From positions 330,307 to 394,306 of the forward strand of contig NZ_RWKI01000005.1 of assembly GCF_003984645.1 (NCBI RefSeq): a stretch of DNA of 64,000 bases, given 5' to 3'. The notes beneath the pieces were generated by a model. That model ran no database searches and was not told the origin of the DNA. It saw only the letters and a program-made list of their open reading frames with translations. The position numbers and the translations under genes are program-made. Source of the DNA: Variovorax sp. MHTC-1 (GTDB taxonomy: Bacteria; Pseudomonadota; Gammaproteobacteria; Burkholderiales; Burkholderiaceae_C). Positions 39,870 to 48,841 of this stretch are shown piece after piece; the stretch's first letter is position 1; every line of letters begins with the position of its first letter.

Positions 39870-40514
39870 TCACCAGCGCGGCGCGATGCGTTCGCCCGGC
39901 AGCACGTCGTAGGGCGGCGCCCAGCCCGGCAAGCCTCGGAGGCGCCCGACCCAGGCCGCGATGTGCGGGTAGCGCGCCGCCACGTCGATGCCGCTTTCCT
40001 CGGCCGGGTAGAAGAGATAGCCCGACAGCGAGAAGTCGGCGATGGTCGGCTCGGCGCCGACAATGAAGTCGCTCGCCGACAGGTGCCGTTCGACCACCCC
40101 GTAAGCGGCATCGATGCGGCCCATGAGCCAGGCCATGACGGCTGGATCGGGCGCGCTGGCGCCGAAGGACTTGGCGAAGCGGTAGCTCGCGAAGTAGCTG
40201 GTGAACTTGTGGTTGTCGAACAGCAGCCAGCGCAGGATCTCGCGTCTGTCCTCCGGCGTACGGCCGCCGTAGGCGCCGTGCTTGTCGGCCAGGTGGGTGA
40301 GGATCACGCCGGACTGCGTGAGGCGCAGCGGCCCGTCCTCCAGCACCGGGGCCTCGCCCATCTCGTTGAGCGTCTCGCGCCAGGCCGGATCGCGCGTGAG
40401 GCCGCCCTGCATGTAGTCCACGAACACGGTCTCGAAAGGCTGGCCGAGCGCGCGCAGCAGGAAGGCAACCTTGAAGCTGTTGCCCGACTGGGCGAAGCAG
40501 TGCAAGCGGTACAT
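39870..40514 (-). CDS. Glutathione S-transferase family protein
   Basis: 214 aa. The thioredoxin-like N-terminal domain ([23 protein letters not shown], with Ser at the active-site region, and [19 protein letters not shown]) carries the cis-Pro and Ser-Gly that bind glutathione. The all-helical C-terminal domain includes [11 protein letters not shown]. The substrate is unknown. The next GST lies 3 nt upstream, so the two form a co-transcribed pair, probably of separate origin because their sequences differ widely. Confidence 0.88.
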   Translation of the reverse strand: MYRLHCFAQSGNSFKVAFLLRALGQPFETVFVDYMQGGLTRDPAWRETLNEMGEAPVLEDGPLRLTQSGVILTHLADKHGAYGGRTPEDRREILRWLLFDNHKFTSYFASYRFAKSFGASAPDPAVMAWLMGRIDAAYGVVERHLSASDFIVGAEPTIADFSLSGYLFYPAEESGIDVAARYPHIAAWVGRLRGLPGWAPPYDVLPGERIAPRW

Positions 40515-40517
40515 GTC

Positions 40518-41201
40518 TCAGCGTTCGAAGCGGTAGGGTTCGTCAATGACCACGAAGCGCTTCTCGACCAGCGCCTCATCGATCCAGGCCTTCACGCCGG
40601 GAAGCTGCTGTACGCGCTCGATATAGGCGGAGATCGCGGCAGGCACCGGCAGGCCGAAGGTCCTGATGCGCACGCCGACCGGCGCGAAGTACGCATCCGC
40701 GATGCCGAACTCGCCGAACAGCATCGGCCCGCCATGGGTTTCCAGGAGGCCGCTCCACATCTGCACGATGCGCGCGAGGTCGGCGCGAACCTCCGGCTTG
40801 TCGCGCAGGATGATCCGGCCCTGCTCGCGCAGGTCCGCCTCGATGTTCATTCCGCAGTGGCTGCGCAGCGCGCCGAAACCGGCGTGCATCTCGGCGCAGA
40901 TGCTGCGCGCATGCGCGCGCTGGGCCTTGTCGCGCGGCCAGAGGGCCTTGTCGGGATGGCTCTCGGCCAGGTATTCGCAGATCGCCAGCGTGTCGTAGAC
41001 GACGATGGCGCCGTCCTCGAGCACCGGCACGCGGCCGACCGGGCTGACCGCGCGAATGGTCTTCTTGAAGCCCGCGTCGGCATCCATGGTGTCGAAGGGC
41101 ACCATGACCTCCTCGAATGCGATGCCGGCCTGCTTCATGAGCACCCAGGGCCGCATCGACCAGGACGAGTAGTTCTTGTTGCCGATATAGAGCTTGGGCA
41201 T
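40518..41201 (-). CDS. Glutathione S-transferase family protein
   Basis: 227 aa. The N-terminal [23 protein letters not shown] motif is typical of bacterial GSTs with Ser in the SSWSMR active-site loop. [22 protein letters not shown] supplies the glutathione-binding cis-Pro, and [10 protein letters not shown] marks the helical domain. ATG 41201 has an excellent GGAGG ribosome-binding site. It is the first gene of a two-GST unit. Confidence 0.88.
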   Translation of the reverse strand: MPKLYIGNKNYSSWSMRPWVLMKQAGIAFEEVMVPFDTMDADAGFKKTIRAVSPVGRVPVLEDGAIVVYDTLAICEYLAESHPDKALWPRDKAQRAHARSICAEMHAGFGALRSHCGMNIEADLREQGRIILRDKPEVRADLARIVQMWSGLLETHGGPMLFGEFGIADAYFAPVGVRIRTFGLPVPAAISAYIERVQQLPGVKAWIDEALVEKRFVVIDEPYRFER

Positions 41202-41286
41202 CACGGTCCTCCAGATTGCTGCAAAGCCCTCGATGCTAGCGGCTGGCCAGTGCGCGATTGATGCCGAAGGCGCGGGCTATTGATGC

Positions 41287-41847
41287 TCAGCGCTTCGTTT
41301 CGTCGTCCGGCGACGCGATCACGCGTGGTTTTCCGTTGCCGCCGTTGCCGTTCGGCGGGCCGACCATGCGCTCGATCAGCGCCACCAGCCGCGGCACCAG
41401 GGAGAGCACGGCCAGCGCCAGCAGGGCGCTGAGTATCGCCGTCACCTCGCGCCCGAGCCCGCAGGCCATGCCGATCGCGGCCGTCATCCAGAGGCCGGCC
41501 GCGGTGGTGAGGCCCTGCACATGGCGTTCGTCCCGGCCCTGCTTGAGGATGGTGCCGGCGCAGAGAAAGCCCACGCCCGCCACCAGGCCCTGGATGACGC
41601 GGCTCATGTCGGCCGGCACGATGCCGGTCTGCTGCGGCACGAGCACGAAGAGCGCGGAGCCGATCGCCACCAGCATGTGGGTGCGCACGCCGGCGGCCTT
41701 GCCCTGCTGTTCGCGCTCGAAGCCGAGCGCGAAGCCCAGCACGGCCGCCAGCAGCAGGCGCACCAGGATGCGGGTGAGCTGGGCGACGTCGCCGACGTCC
41801 GAGAACTCGGCCGCGATGGTGCTGGCGGCTTCGTCCCACCAGGTCAT
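41287..41847 (-). CDS. MgtC/SapB family membrane protein
   Basis: 186 aa with about four to five membrane helices. The family signature GFALGFEREQQGKAAGVRTH is present. GLVAGVGFLCAGTILKQG and GLTTAAGLWMTAAIGMACG follow. The C-terminal tail is hydrophilic and Gly/Asn-rich. MgtC proteins are linked to low-magnesium adaptation and to control of ATP synthase in pathogens; here that is only family knowledge. Confidence 0.88.
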   Translation of the reverse strand: MTWWDEAASTIAAEFSDVGDVAQLTRILVRLLLAAVLGFALGFEREQQGKAAGVRTHMLVAIGSALFVLVPQQTGIVPADMSRVIQGLVAGVGFLCAGTILKQGRDERHVQGLTTAAGLWMTAAIGMACGLGREVTAILSALLALAVLSLVPRLVALIERMVGPPNGNGGNGKPRVIASPDDETKR

Positions 41848-41849
41848 TC

Positions 41850-41942
41850 AGCGACCTCCCCCAAGGCTTGCCGCTTCGTGCACTTCGCGCACCGCCTCCT
41901 GAAGGAGGGGACGAGCGCCTTCGGGCGGCCGGTCGCCGCTCA
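41850..41942 (+). repeat. Dispersed palindromic repeat, variant copy
   Basis: It opens with CTCCCCCAAGGCTTGCCGCTTCGTGCACTTCGCGCAC split over about 35 nt, clearly related to the first repeat family, but lacks the long AACACC/GGTGTT hairpin. A CTCCT/AGGAG hairpin and CGGGCGGCC/GGTCGCC stretches replace it. It runs up to the stop of the lytic transglycosylase gene and is oriented away from it, unlike the other copies. Confidence 0.55.
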
Positions 41943-43964
41943 TCAGGGCAGGTCCTTGTTGGGCTCGGGCTCGGCGGCATCGCGCGGGCCCACCTTGCCG
42001 AGGCGATCCTTGATCGACTGCGGCCGGCCGGTGATCAACGCGGCGTAGTTGGTGGCGTTGGCGAGCACCTTCTTGACATAGTCGCGGGTCTCGTTGAAAG
42101 GCACGTTCTCGGCCCAGATCGCCGCCTCCACCACCGGTCCGTTGCGCCAGTTGCGCGGCCGGCCGGGGCCGGCGTTGTAGGCCGCGGCGGCGAGCGCCAT
42201 CGAGCCGTCGAAGTCGTCGAGCGCCAGCTTGAGGTAGTTGGTGCCGATGGTGATGTTGGTGTCGCGGTCATTGATCTGGCCGGGCGTGAAGCCCGCGAGG
42301 CCGATCTTGTTGGCGGTCCAGCGCGCGGTCGCGGGCATCACCTGCATCAGGCCCGAGGCGCCGACGCCCGAGCGTGCGTCCATGATGAAGCGGCTCTCCT
42401 GGCGGATCAGGCCGTAGACGTAGGCCGGGTCGAGGCCGATCTCCTCGCTCTTGCGCACCACGGTGTCGCGATAGGGCATCGGGTAGCGCTGCTCGACGTC
42501 GATCATGCCCTTGGTGCGTTCGCTGGTGTTGATGCAGCGGTCCCACACTTCGCGCTGGCAGGCGAAGTCGGCCGCGGCCAGCAGTTCGCGATCGCCCATG
42601 CCGCCCTTGTCGTGCAGGTTGGTCGCGTAGTTCCATTCGCGCGTGCCCTCGGGGCGCAGGCCGATCGCGATCGCGTAGAGCGCGCGGTTGAGCGCGGCGT
42701 TGCTGCGCGCGGCTTGCTTCTCTTCGGGCGTGAGCGGCGCCGGGCGGGTCGGCACGGTGGCGCGCTCGCCCAGCTCTTCGAGCGCCAGCAGCTCGTAGAA
42801 GCCGCGCGTGCCGGCAATGCTCTCGAACAGCGCGCGCGCCTGGGCGCGGCGCTCGTCGCCGCCGTAGGCGTGCAGGGCGCGTGCCTTCCAGTAGATCCAG
42901 GTCGGGTCCTGCTGCGTCGATTCGCTCATGGCATCGATCGCGGCCTGCACGTTCTTCCAGTGGCCGCTGCGCAGCGCGGCGCGCGTCTTCCAGGCCAGCA
43001 TGTCGTCGGAGAGATCGCTGTTCTTCGTGACGTTCGCGAAGGCGCCGCCGGCCGCCGGCGAGAGCTTGACGGCGTACTGCCGGCCGATCGCGCCCCAGAC
43101 CCAGTTGCGCTCCTCCGGCGTCAGCATCGGGCCCCACTTGTTCTCGAGCTGGGAGGCCGCCATGTCCGGGTCGGCGATGGTCATCTTGATCAGCGCGAGC
43201 ACCACCAGTTCCTTCCGGGCCTTGGTGGCGACGAAGGCGCGGCTGGTCAGGAACTTGGCCATGCTGGCGTTCAGCTCATCGAACTGGGCGACAGCATCGG
43301 GCGCGGCGAGGAGGATCGCGGCACGCGCCGCCTGCGGCCGGTTGGTCTCGATGGAAAGGCGTGCCTTTTTCCAGGCGTCGTTGGGCGACATCAGGCCGGC
43401 CGCGATCATGCGGTCGGCCGCGGTCAGGCAGCCGTCGTCGAGCTCGCGCTGGCCGAGCCAGTTGCGGCGGACTTCGTCGGCCTGCGCCTTGGTGGCGTTG
43501 CCGCCGCGCAGCGTCTCGACCAAGATCGCGTAGCAGCGCACCTGGGCATCGTCGTTCATGCGGAAGGCCGGATGCAGCGCGGCGAAGCCGTCCCAGTCGC
43601 GGCGCTGGCCGAGCAGCATCAGCCAGTCGTTGCGCAGGCGGTCTTCCTGGTAGGTGCCGGCATAGCGCGAGAGGAAGTCCTGCACCTCGGAGGCGCTCGC
43701 TTCCTGCAGGCGCGCCTTCAGCTCCCAGTAGGCTGCCCAGGGTTCCAGCACATGGCCGCGCGCCTGCGGCAGCAGGGCAGCGAGACGCGCCTTGTCGCCG
43801 CGCTGGAAGGCCTGCTTCATCTGGACCAGCACATCGTCGTCGCGGTTCTGCGCGCAGGCCGGCTGCAGCAGTGCCGCGGTGGCGAGGACGAGCGAAAGAA
43901 CGAGGGTGGAGGAGGGTGCGCGGGGGCGGCGGAGCGCGGGTGCCAAAATGCTTGCAAACTGCAT
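41943..43964 (-). CDS. slt: Soluble lytic murein transglycosylase (Slt70 type)
   Basis: 673 aa. A signal peptide (LVLSLVLATAALLQPACAQ) precedes a long superhelical domain of alpha repeats (about 45-480). The C-terminal GH23 catalytic domain follows. The catalytic Glu is in GLIRQESRF, followed by GASGLMQVMPATA and AAAYNAGPGRPRNW. It cleaves peptidoglycan to anhydro-muropeptides in the periplasm. It is divergent from the cyclo-ligase gene, with only 9 bp between start codons. Confidence 0.93.
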   Translation of the reverse strand: MQFASILAPALRRPRAPSSTLVLSLVLATAALLQPACAQNRDDDVLVQMKQAFQRGDKARLAALLPQARGHVLEPWAAYWELKARLQEASASEVQDFLSRYAGTYQEDRLRNDWLMLLGQRRDWDGFAALHPAFRMNDDAQVRCYAILVETLRGGNATKAQADEVRRNWLGQRELDDGCLTAADRMIAAGLMSPNDAWKKARLSIETNRPQAARAAILLAAPDAVAQFDELNASMAKFLTSRAFVATKARKELVVLALIKMTIADPDMAASQLENKWGPMLTPEERNWVWGAIGRQYAVKLSPAAGGAFANVTKNSDLSDDMLAWKTRAALRSGHWKNVQAAIDAMSESTQQDPTWIYWKARALHAYGGDERRAQARALFESIAGTRGFYELLALEELGERATVPTRPAPLTPEEKQAARSNAALNRALYAIAIGLRPEGTREWNYATNLHDKGGMGDRELLAAADFACQREVWDRCINTSERTKGMIDVEQRYPMPYRDTVVRKSEEIGLDPAYVYGLIRQESRFIMDARSGVGASGLMQVMPATARWTANKIGLAGFTPGQINDRDTNITIGTNYLKLALDDFDGSMALAAAAYNAGPGRPRNWRNGPVVEAAIWAENVPFNETRDYVKKVLANATNYAALITGRPQSIKDRLGKVGPRDAAEPEPNKDLP

Positions 43965-43973
43965 CGGGCGATT

Positions 43974-44588
43974 ATGGACAAGTCAAAGGGTGCCGACACC
44001 TCGGCAACTGCCAACTTTCTCAAGCAACAGCTGCGAAAAGCACTGATCGAACAGCGTCTTGCGATGCCCGACCGCCTCGCGCGCGCCGACCTGCTGCAGC
44101 GCGTGATGCGGATCTGGCTGGTCGGCCGGCCCGACACCGTGATCGGCGCCTACTGGCCGATCAAGGGCGAGTTCGATCCCCTGCCGGCGCTGCACCGCTG
44201 GAAGGAAGACGGTGAATTGCTGGACGAGCCGCACCGCCGGCGCATCGGCCTGCCGGTGGTCGACCGTGTCCACAAGATCCTGACCTTTCGTGCGTGGTAC
44301 CCGGGCTGCCCGATGGAGAACGACGCCTTCAACATTCCGAAGCCGAAGGACACCGAGCTGATCGTGCCCACGCTGCTGTTCGTGCCCTGCCTGGGCTACA
44401 GCGCCGGCGGCTACCGCCTGGGCTACGGCGGCGGCTTCTACGACCGCACGCTGGCGGCGCTGGAGCCGCGGCCTTTCACCGTGGGGCTCGGCTTCACGAA
44501 CGGCTACATCGAGGAGTTCGAGCCGGAGGCGCACGACCTGCCGCTCGACGCCATCCTCAACGACAACGGCGTCGTCTGGCCGACATGA
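43974..44588 (+). CDS. 5-formyltetrahydrofolate cyclo-ligase
   Basis: 204 aa. It converts 5-formyl-THF to 5,10-methenyl-THF using ATP. N-terminal basic KQQLRKALIEQR binds ATP phosphates; VIGAYWPIKGEFDP, the substrate loop and the C-terminal GGYRLGYGGGFYDRTLA signature are all present. Repeat copy E follows its stop. The short 9-bp gap to slt means its promoter lies inside slt coding DNA or the leader is almost absent. Confidence 0.92.
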   Translation: MDKSKGADTSATANFLKQQLRKALIEQRLAMPDRLARADLLQRVMRIWLVGRPDTVIGAYWPIKGEFDPLPALHRWKEDGELLDEPHRRRIGLPVVDRVHKILTFRAWYPGCPMENDAFNIPKPKDTELIVPTLLFVPCLGYSAGGYRLGYGGGFYDRTLAALEPRPFTVGLGFTNGYIEEFEPEAHDLPLDAILNDNGVVWPT

Positions 44589-44589
44589 C

Positions 44590-44690
44590 GCTCACCCCCA
44601 GGGCTTCGCGCACTTCGTGTCGCGCGCGCCTTCCCCCTCTCGAGGGCAACACCAGCGGCCCGGCAAAGCCGGTTCCGCGGTGTTTCTGGA
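44590..44690 (+). repeat. Dispersed stop-adjacent palindromic repeat, copy E
   Basis: It starts 1-2 nt after the cyclo-ligase stop with CTCACCCCCAGGGCTTCGCG and CACTTCGTGT. It ends in the same hairpin as copy B, here read in the opposite direction (44648-44684), and reaches the stop of the converging LysR gene. Confidence 0.8.
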
Positions 44691-44699
44691 AATCCGCGT

Positions 44700-45683
44700 T
44701 CAGTCCAACTGATCGACGGTGTCGGGGTCCGGCACCTCGCCGATGGTTTCGCGCGTGACGGCGGCCTGCGACTGCAGCCAATCGCAAAAATCCTTAATCT
44801 CGGGCCGCAGTGCGCTGCGCGGCCCGGCGATCAGCCAGTAGGCCATCGGTGAATCCATGCGGTGCTGCGGCAGCACCTCGACGAGATCGCCGTTGGCCAG
44901 GCTTTCGGCGATCAGCGAGCTGCGCGCCAGCACCACGCCCTGGCCGGTGAGCGCGGCCTGCACCATTTGGTAGGCGTAGTTGAAGTAGAGCCAGCGCTTC
45001 GGCTGGGCGCGCTGCAGGTTGTTGATCTCGAACCAGCGGCGCCAGGTGAGCCATTCGAGGTGCGTGCGGTGCGCGTCGCCTGCCTCGATCAGGGTGAAGC
45101 GTGCGATGTCGGCCGGTTCTTTGATGGCCGGGTTGCTTTTGATCAGCCAGGGGCTGGCCACCGGCGTCAGCGATTCGCCGAAAAGCCGCACCGCCCCGGC
45201 CGGCATGCTCTCGCCCGGGCCGTAGCGCAAGGCGATGTCGACGTCGGACATGTCCAGGTCGAGCGCCACGTCGCTGGCGTCGATGCGGATGTCGATGTCC
45301 GGGTTGTCGCGCTGGAAGGCCTCCAGCCGCGGGATCAGCCACATCGAGGCGAAGGACGCGAAGGTGGTGAGCGACACGCTCTTGCGGCCCGCGCTGTGCC
45401 GGATCTGGCGCACCGCGCCGTCGATGCGCGGCAGAGACTGCTGCACCGCCAGCAGCAGCTGGGCGCCCGCGCTGGTGAGCTCGACCGCGCGCGTGTGGCG
45501 CAGGAACAGGCCGACGCCGACCTCCTCTTCCAGCGACTGGATCTGCCGGCTCACGGCCGACTGGGTGAGCGCCATCTCCTCCGCCGCGGCCCGGAAGTTC
45601 AGGTGCCGGGCCACGGCTTCGAAGGCGCGCAGATGGCCGGCCGAGATCGGGCGGGAGCGCAGGTGGGTCTGGGAATGCTGCAT
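44700..45683 (-). CDS. LysR-family regulator, GcvA-like
   Basis: 327 aa. The winged helix LRAFEAVARHLNFRAAAEEMALTQSAVSRQIQSLE carries the GcvA/AmpR-type wording. It is followed by an effector domain with FASFASMWLIPRLEAFQRDNPDIDIRI and the aspartate-rich DVDIALRYGPGE. It is divergent from the DUF2917 gene at 45823 across a 139-nt gap. That gene is the first candidate target. Confidence 0.88.
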   Translation of the reverse strand: MQHSQTHLRSRPISAGHLRAFEAVARHLNFRAAAEEMALTQSAVSRQIQSLEEEVGVGLFLRHTRAVELTSAGAQLLLAVQQSLPRIDGAVRQIRHSAGRKSVSLTTFASFASMWLIPRLEAFQRDNPDIDIRIDASDVALDLDMSDVDIALRYGPGESMPAGAVRLFGESLTPVASPWLIKSNPAIKEPADIARFTLIEAGDAHRTHLEWLTWRRWFEINNLQRAQPKRWLYFNYAYQMVQAALTGQGVVLARSSLIAESLANGDLVEVLPQHRMDSPMAYWLIAGPRSALRPEIKDFCDWLQSQAAVTRETIGEVPDPDTVDQLD

Positions 45684-45822
45684 GGACGCAGAAAGTGGAT
45701 TGATGCGAAACCGGAATCAGTAGGCTACCGCGTTTTCATTGGACCGCCAACGGGGGAACGTCGATCATTCATTCCCGAAGCGCGCAATTGCGTTTCGGAG
45801 AACACCCTCTACAGGAGCTCAC

Positions 45823-46143
45823 ATGTCCGCCGCTTGCACCACCACCTCTACGTTCCCGTCCCCGGCTGCTGCACGTCCCGCTGCCGTACCGCCGGCCGTG
45901 CGCCGGGGTGCATGGCAGCTGGCGGCTGGCGAGGCGACCAGTCTCAGGGCTTCCAGCGCGAGCATCCTGCGCATCCGGCAAGGCCGGGTGTGGGTCACGC
46001 GCGATGCCACCGATGTCTGGGGCAGCGAAGACCTGGTGCTCGCGCCGGGTGAAACGCTGGCCGTCGCTGCCGGCGAGCGCATCGTGATGGAGCCGTGGGA
46101 CAGCCACGGCGCCACCTACAGCTGGGACGTGGCAGCGGCCTAG
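45823..46143 (+). CDS. DUF2917 protein
   Basis: 106 aa. After a low-complexity Ala/Pro-rich start, the domain is well formed: GAWQLAAGEATSLRASSA, RIRQGRVWVTRDATDVWGSEDLVL and GERIVMEPWDS. It has a CAGGAG ribosome-binding site. It is divergent from the GcvA-like regulator and convergent with the BLUF gene, with the stop codons only 21 nt apart. It is a second copy of the domain seen at 34018. Confidence 0.8.
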   Translation: MSAACTTTSTFPSPAAARPAAVPPAVRRGAWQLAAGEATSLRASSASILRIRQGRVWVTRDATDVWGSEDLVLAPGETLAVAAGERIVMEPWDSHGATYSWDVAAA

Positions 46144-46166
46144 CCCGCCGGGGTTACCGGCTGGCT
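46142..46166. terminator. Hairpin spanning two converging stop codons
   Basis: AGCCCGCCGG (46142-46151) pairs with CCGGCTGGCT (46157-46166), 9 of 10 bases, loop GGTTA. It overlaps the last base pairs of both converging genes (DUF2917 and BLUF), so a single compact element could end both transcripts. Confidence 0.5.
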
Positions 46167-46569
46167 ATCCAGCAATGTCGAAGCGGGGGCGCAGCGCCAG
46201 GAAGCGCTCCAGCGCCTCCGCCCCGTCGAGTTGCTGAAGGATGGCGATGTCTTCGCCTTCCGCATCGTCCTCGGTCTGGGCCAGGCCCATATCGAAGCGC
46301 CGATACCGGCGCCCCAAGAGCTCGCCGTCATAGACCACGCGCATCTCCGTGTGCCGCGGGTCGGCCTCCAGGCGGTTCAGCAGGCCCAGCACCTGCCTTC
46401 GCGGGCCTTCGAAATGCTGGCAAAAGCGCATGCCGTCGAACACCAGCAGTCCCGTGATGCCTTCTGTGGCGTTGCGAACGCGTGCCCGGCTCACGATCTG
46501 GCCGACGATTTCGGTAGGTTGGTCGGGCGCCAGCAGGCTGCAATACAGGATTTCGTGGAGTTCGGTCAT
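46165..46569 (-). CDS. BLUF-domain blue-light photoreceptor, single domain
   Basis: 134 aa. The flavin-contacting residues Tyr9 (ILYCSLL), Asn33 (RVRNATEGITG) and Gln51 (FCQHFEG) have the exact spacing seen in PixD (Tyr8, Asn32, Gln50). No output domain is attached, so it is a short BLUF protein that must act through a partner. The nearest candidate is the divergent FNR-like regulator, whose start is 90 nt away. Confidence 0.88.
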   Translation of the reverse strand: MTELHEILYCSLLAPDQPTEIVGQIVSRARVRNATEGITGLLVFDGMRFCQHFEGPRRQVLGLLNRLEADPRHTEMRVVYDGELLGRRYRRFDMGLAQTEDDAEGEDIAILQQLDGAEALERFLALRPRFDIAG

Positions 46570-46659
46570 TCGTTCGTTGGCACACAGGGATCCAGTCTAG
46601 GTGCGCCAAACAGCTCGCGAAATGTGAAAAGACATTGCCGCGAGGCCTATAGTGGGCCG

Positions 46660-47430
46660 GTGAAATTCGAGGACTATCCAGCTCCTGTCCATCCGCCGCG
46701 CTGCGCCCATCCGTGCGAGGAGTGCGGCCTGCGCCGCAACCCCGCTTTCCTGCCCGTATCGCCCGAGGAACTGGCTGCCATCCAGTCCTTCCGCAGGGGC
46801 ACGCGCGTCGTCGATGCCGGCCGGCCGATCGTGGAGGAAGACCGCCCCAGTGCGCAGCTGTTCACGCTCTATTCCGGCTGGGCATTCCGCTTCAAGACGC
46901 TCAGCGACGGCCGGCGGCAGATCCTGAGCTTCCTGCTGCCGGGCGACTTCATTGGGTTGCAGGACGAATTTGCCGAGAGTCATACGCACGGCGTCGAGGC
47001 GGTGACCGCGGTCACGCTGTGCGTCTTTGCGCGCGACCGGCTCTGGGAGCTGTTCCACGGCCAGCCCAAGCTGGGCTACGACATCACCTGGCTGGCAGCG
47101 CGCGAGGAAAAGATGGTGGACGACAACCTCGTGACCGCCGGCCGCCGCAACGCGGCCGAACGGGTCGCGATGCTGCTGATGCATCTCTACCGCCGCGCCG
47201 AACGCCTCGGGATGGCGCGCGAGGGCTGGGTCGTGTTTCCGTTCAACCAGCAGCACATCGCCGATGCACTGGGCCTGTCGCTGGTGCATACCAACAAGAC
47301 CTTGCGGCGCCTGCAGCAGCTCGGGCTCTATAAGCTCGACGGCGGATGGCTGCGCATCCTCGAGCCCCACGCGCTCGAGACGCTGGGAGACTATTTCGAG
47401 CGGCCGCTGCAGCCCACGCCGCTGATCTGA
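46660..47430 (+). CDS. Crp/Fnr-family regulator with an incomplete Fe-S cysteine set
   Basis: 256 aa from GTG 46660; no usable ATG exists nearby. The N-terminus holds CAHPCEECGLR (Cys15, 19, 22), matching FNR Cys16, 20 and 23. The cluster ligand corresponding to FNR Cys29 is replaced (Pro28). A later Cys in VTLCVFARD may match the central FNR cysteine. A cyclic-nucleotide-binding-like domain is followed by a C-terminal helix-turn-helix (FNQQHIADALGLSLVHTNKTLRRL). It may be an altered redox sensor. Divergent from the BLUF gene. Confidence 0.82.
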   Translation: MKFEDYPAPVHPPRCAHPCEECGLRRNPAFLPVSPEELAAIQSFRRGTRVVDAGRPIVEEDRPSAQLFTLYSGWAFRFKTLSDGRRQILSFLLPGDFIGLQDEFAESHTHGVEAVTAVTLCVFARDRLWELFHGQPKLGYDITWLAAREEKMVDDNLVTAGRRNAAERVAMLLMHLYRRAERLGMAREGWVVFPFNQQHIADALGLSLVHTNKTLRRLQQLGLYKLDGGWLRILEPHALETLGDYFERPLQPTPLI

Positions 47431-47542
47431 AGCGCGGGGCCGTTGCGGCCATCGCGTATCGTAGAGGGCCCGTCCGGAAATCCCGGACACGAGCCCCCGA
47501 CCCGGCAGCCGCCGGCCAACCCCTGACCGCGCTGCCACACCT

Positions 47543-48841
47543 GTGAAACTCCTGCCCCGTCTGCGCCAGATCGCCATGGTCGGCGGCGTCGAAACCTTCG
47601 GTGTGGCGATCGGCGGCATTGCCGGCCTGCTCATCGTCAACGTGATGCCGAAGGACCAGTACGCGGCCTACACCTTCCTGGTGGCGTGCATGACGCTGAT
47701 CCTGGGCATCACCGACCTTGGGCTCGCGCATTGCACCCTGCCCATCGTCGGCCAGCGTGCAGGAGAAGTTCGGTGGGTGGTGGGCGTCTGCCACCAGGTG
47801 TTCCGCAAGCGCTGGCTGCTGCTGGCACTGGGCCTGGCCATCATCGGCCCCTACTGGTTCTATACCTCGCAGCAGCATGCGTGGTCCGGGTGGGCCTATC
47901 TCGCAGCGTCGCTGCTCATGGTCGCCGTCGTCCTGCTGACCCTCAGGGAGCACTACGCCAACACGGTGCTCTTGATCCTCGGCCAGATCCCGACCCTGAA
48001 CCGCATCGCCTTCTCGTCCCATTGCGTGCGCATCACCTTCGTCGGCGCGGTGCTCCTGCTGCCCGCCACCTCCTGGGCGGTGACCGGCATCGTGGCGGCG
48101 ACCGCCGCGGCGAGCTTCGTTAGCGTGATGCTGTACCGCAAGGCCTTCAGGACACAGCAACTGCCGGCCGCCCATCTCGACGAGGCGGACACGAAGAAGG
48201 TGGACGCCCAGGTGATCAGGATCGCCAAGCCGCTGGTGCTGCCGGCCATCTTCTACCAGGTGCAGGGCGTGATCACCGTGTTCCTGGCGTCCTTGTTCGG
48301 CACCGCCGGCATGCTGGCCGAGGTCGGCGCCTTCGGCCGCCTGGCCATGGTGCTGATCGTGGTGGACCGCGTCACCAACATCCTGCTGTTCCCCGCCATT
48401 GCGCGGGCGCCGGTGGGACCACGCCTCGGCACGATCGTGGCGCAGGCGCATGTGGCCTATTTCGCCATGAGCGTACTGGTCCTGCTGACCTCTTTCTACT
48501 TTCCGCAGTACTGGATCCTGCTTTTGGGCAAGCAGTACGCCAGCATGACGCCGCTGGTGTGGATGGTGTTCCTGGCCTCGATCCTGATGAACGCATCGGG
48601 TTTTGCCTTTCGCACCCTGTCGGTTCGCGGCGCGACCGCAGGCCAGACCTACAGCATCGCGGTGACGCTGATCACCCAGATCACCTACCTGTGGCTGGTG
48701 GGCGTGAGCGATCTGCGCTCGGTGCTCGGCTTCGGCATCGCGAGCAGCCTGGCCAACTTCGGCTACCAGTACTTCCTGTTGGCCGTGCGCTGGCTGGAGT
48801 GGCGCAAGGACGCCGCCGAGGACGCTCAGGCGCGCTTGTAG
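47543..48841 (+). CDS. Polysaccharide flippase-like membrane protein (Wzx/MATE type)
   Basis: 432 aa from a GTG start, with about 12 hydrophobic helices (GIAGLLIVNVMP, LLLALGLAIIGPYWFY, ILMNASGFAF and others). The arrangement resembles the polysaccharide-transport (MOP) superfamily. It overlaps tail-to-tail by 16 nt with the glycosyltransferase gene on the other strand. Together they are a small orphan glycan pair with no larger capsule or O-antigen locus in view. Confidence 0.7.
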   Translation: MKLLPRLRQIAMVGGVETFGVAIGGIAGLLIVNVMPKDQYAAYTFLVACMTLILGITDLGLAHCTLPIVGQRAGEVRWVVGVCHQVFRKRWLLLALGLAIIGPYWFYTSQQHAWSGWAYLAASLLMVAVVLLTLREHYANTVLLILGQIPTLNRIAFSSHCVRITFVGAVLLLPATSWAVTGIVAATAAASFVSVMLYRKAFRTQQLPAAHLDEADTKKVDAQVIRIAKPLVLPAIFYQVQGVITVFLASLFGTAGMLAEVGAFGRLAMVLIVVDRVTNILLFPAIARAPVGPRLGTIVAQAHVAYFAMSVLVLLTSFYFPQYWILLLGKQYASMTPLVWMVFLASILMNASGFAFRTLSVRGATAGQTYSIAVTLITQITYLWLVGVSDLRSVLGFGIASSLANFGYQYFLLAVRWLEWRKDAAEDAQARL

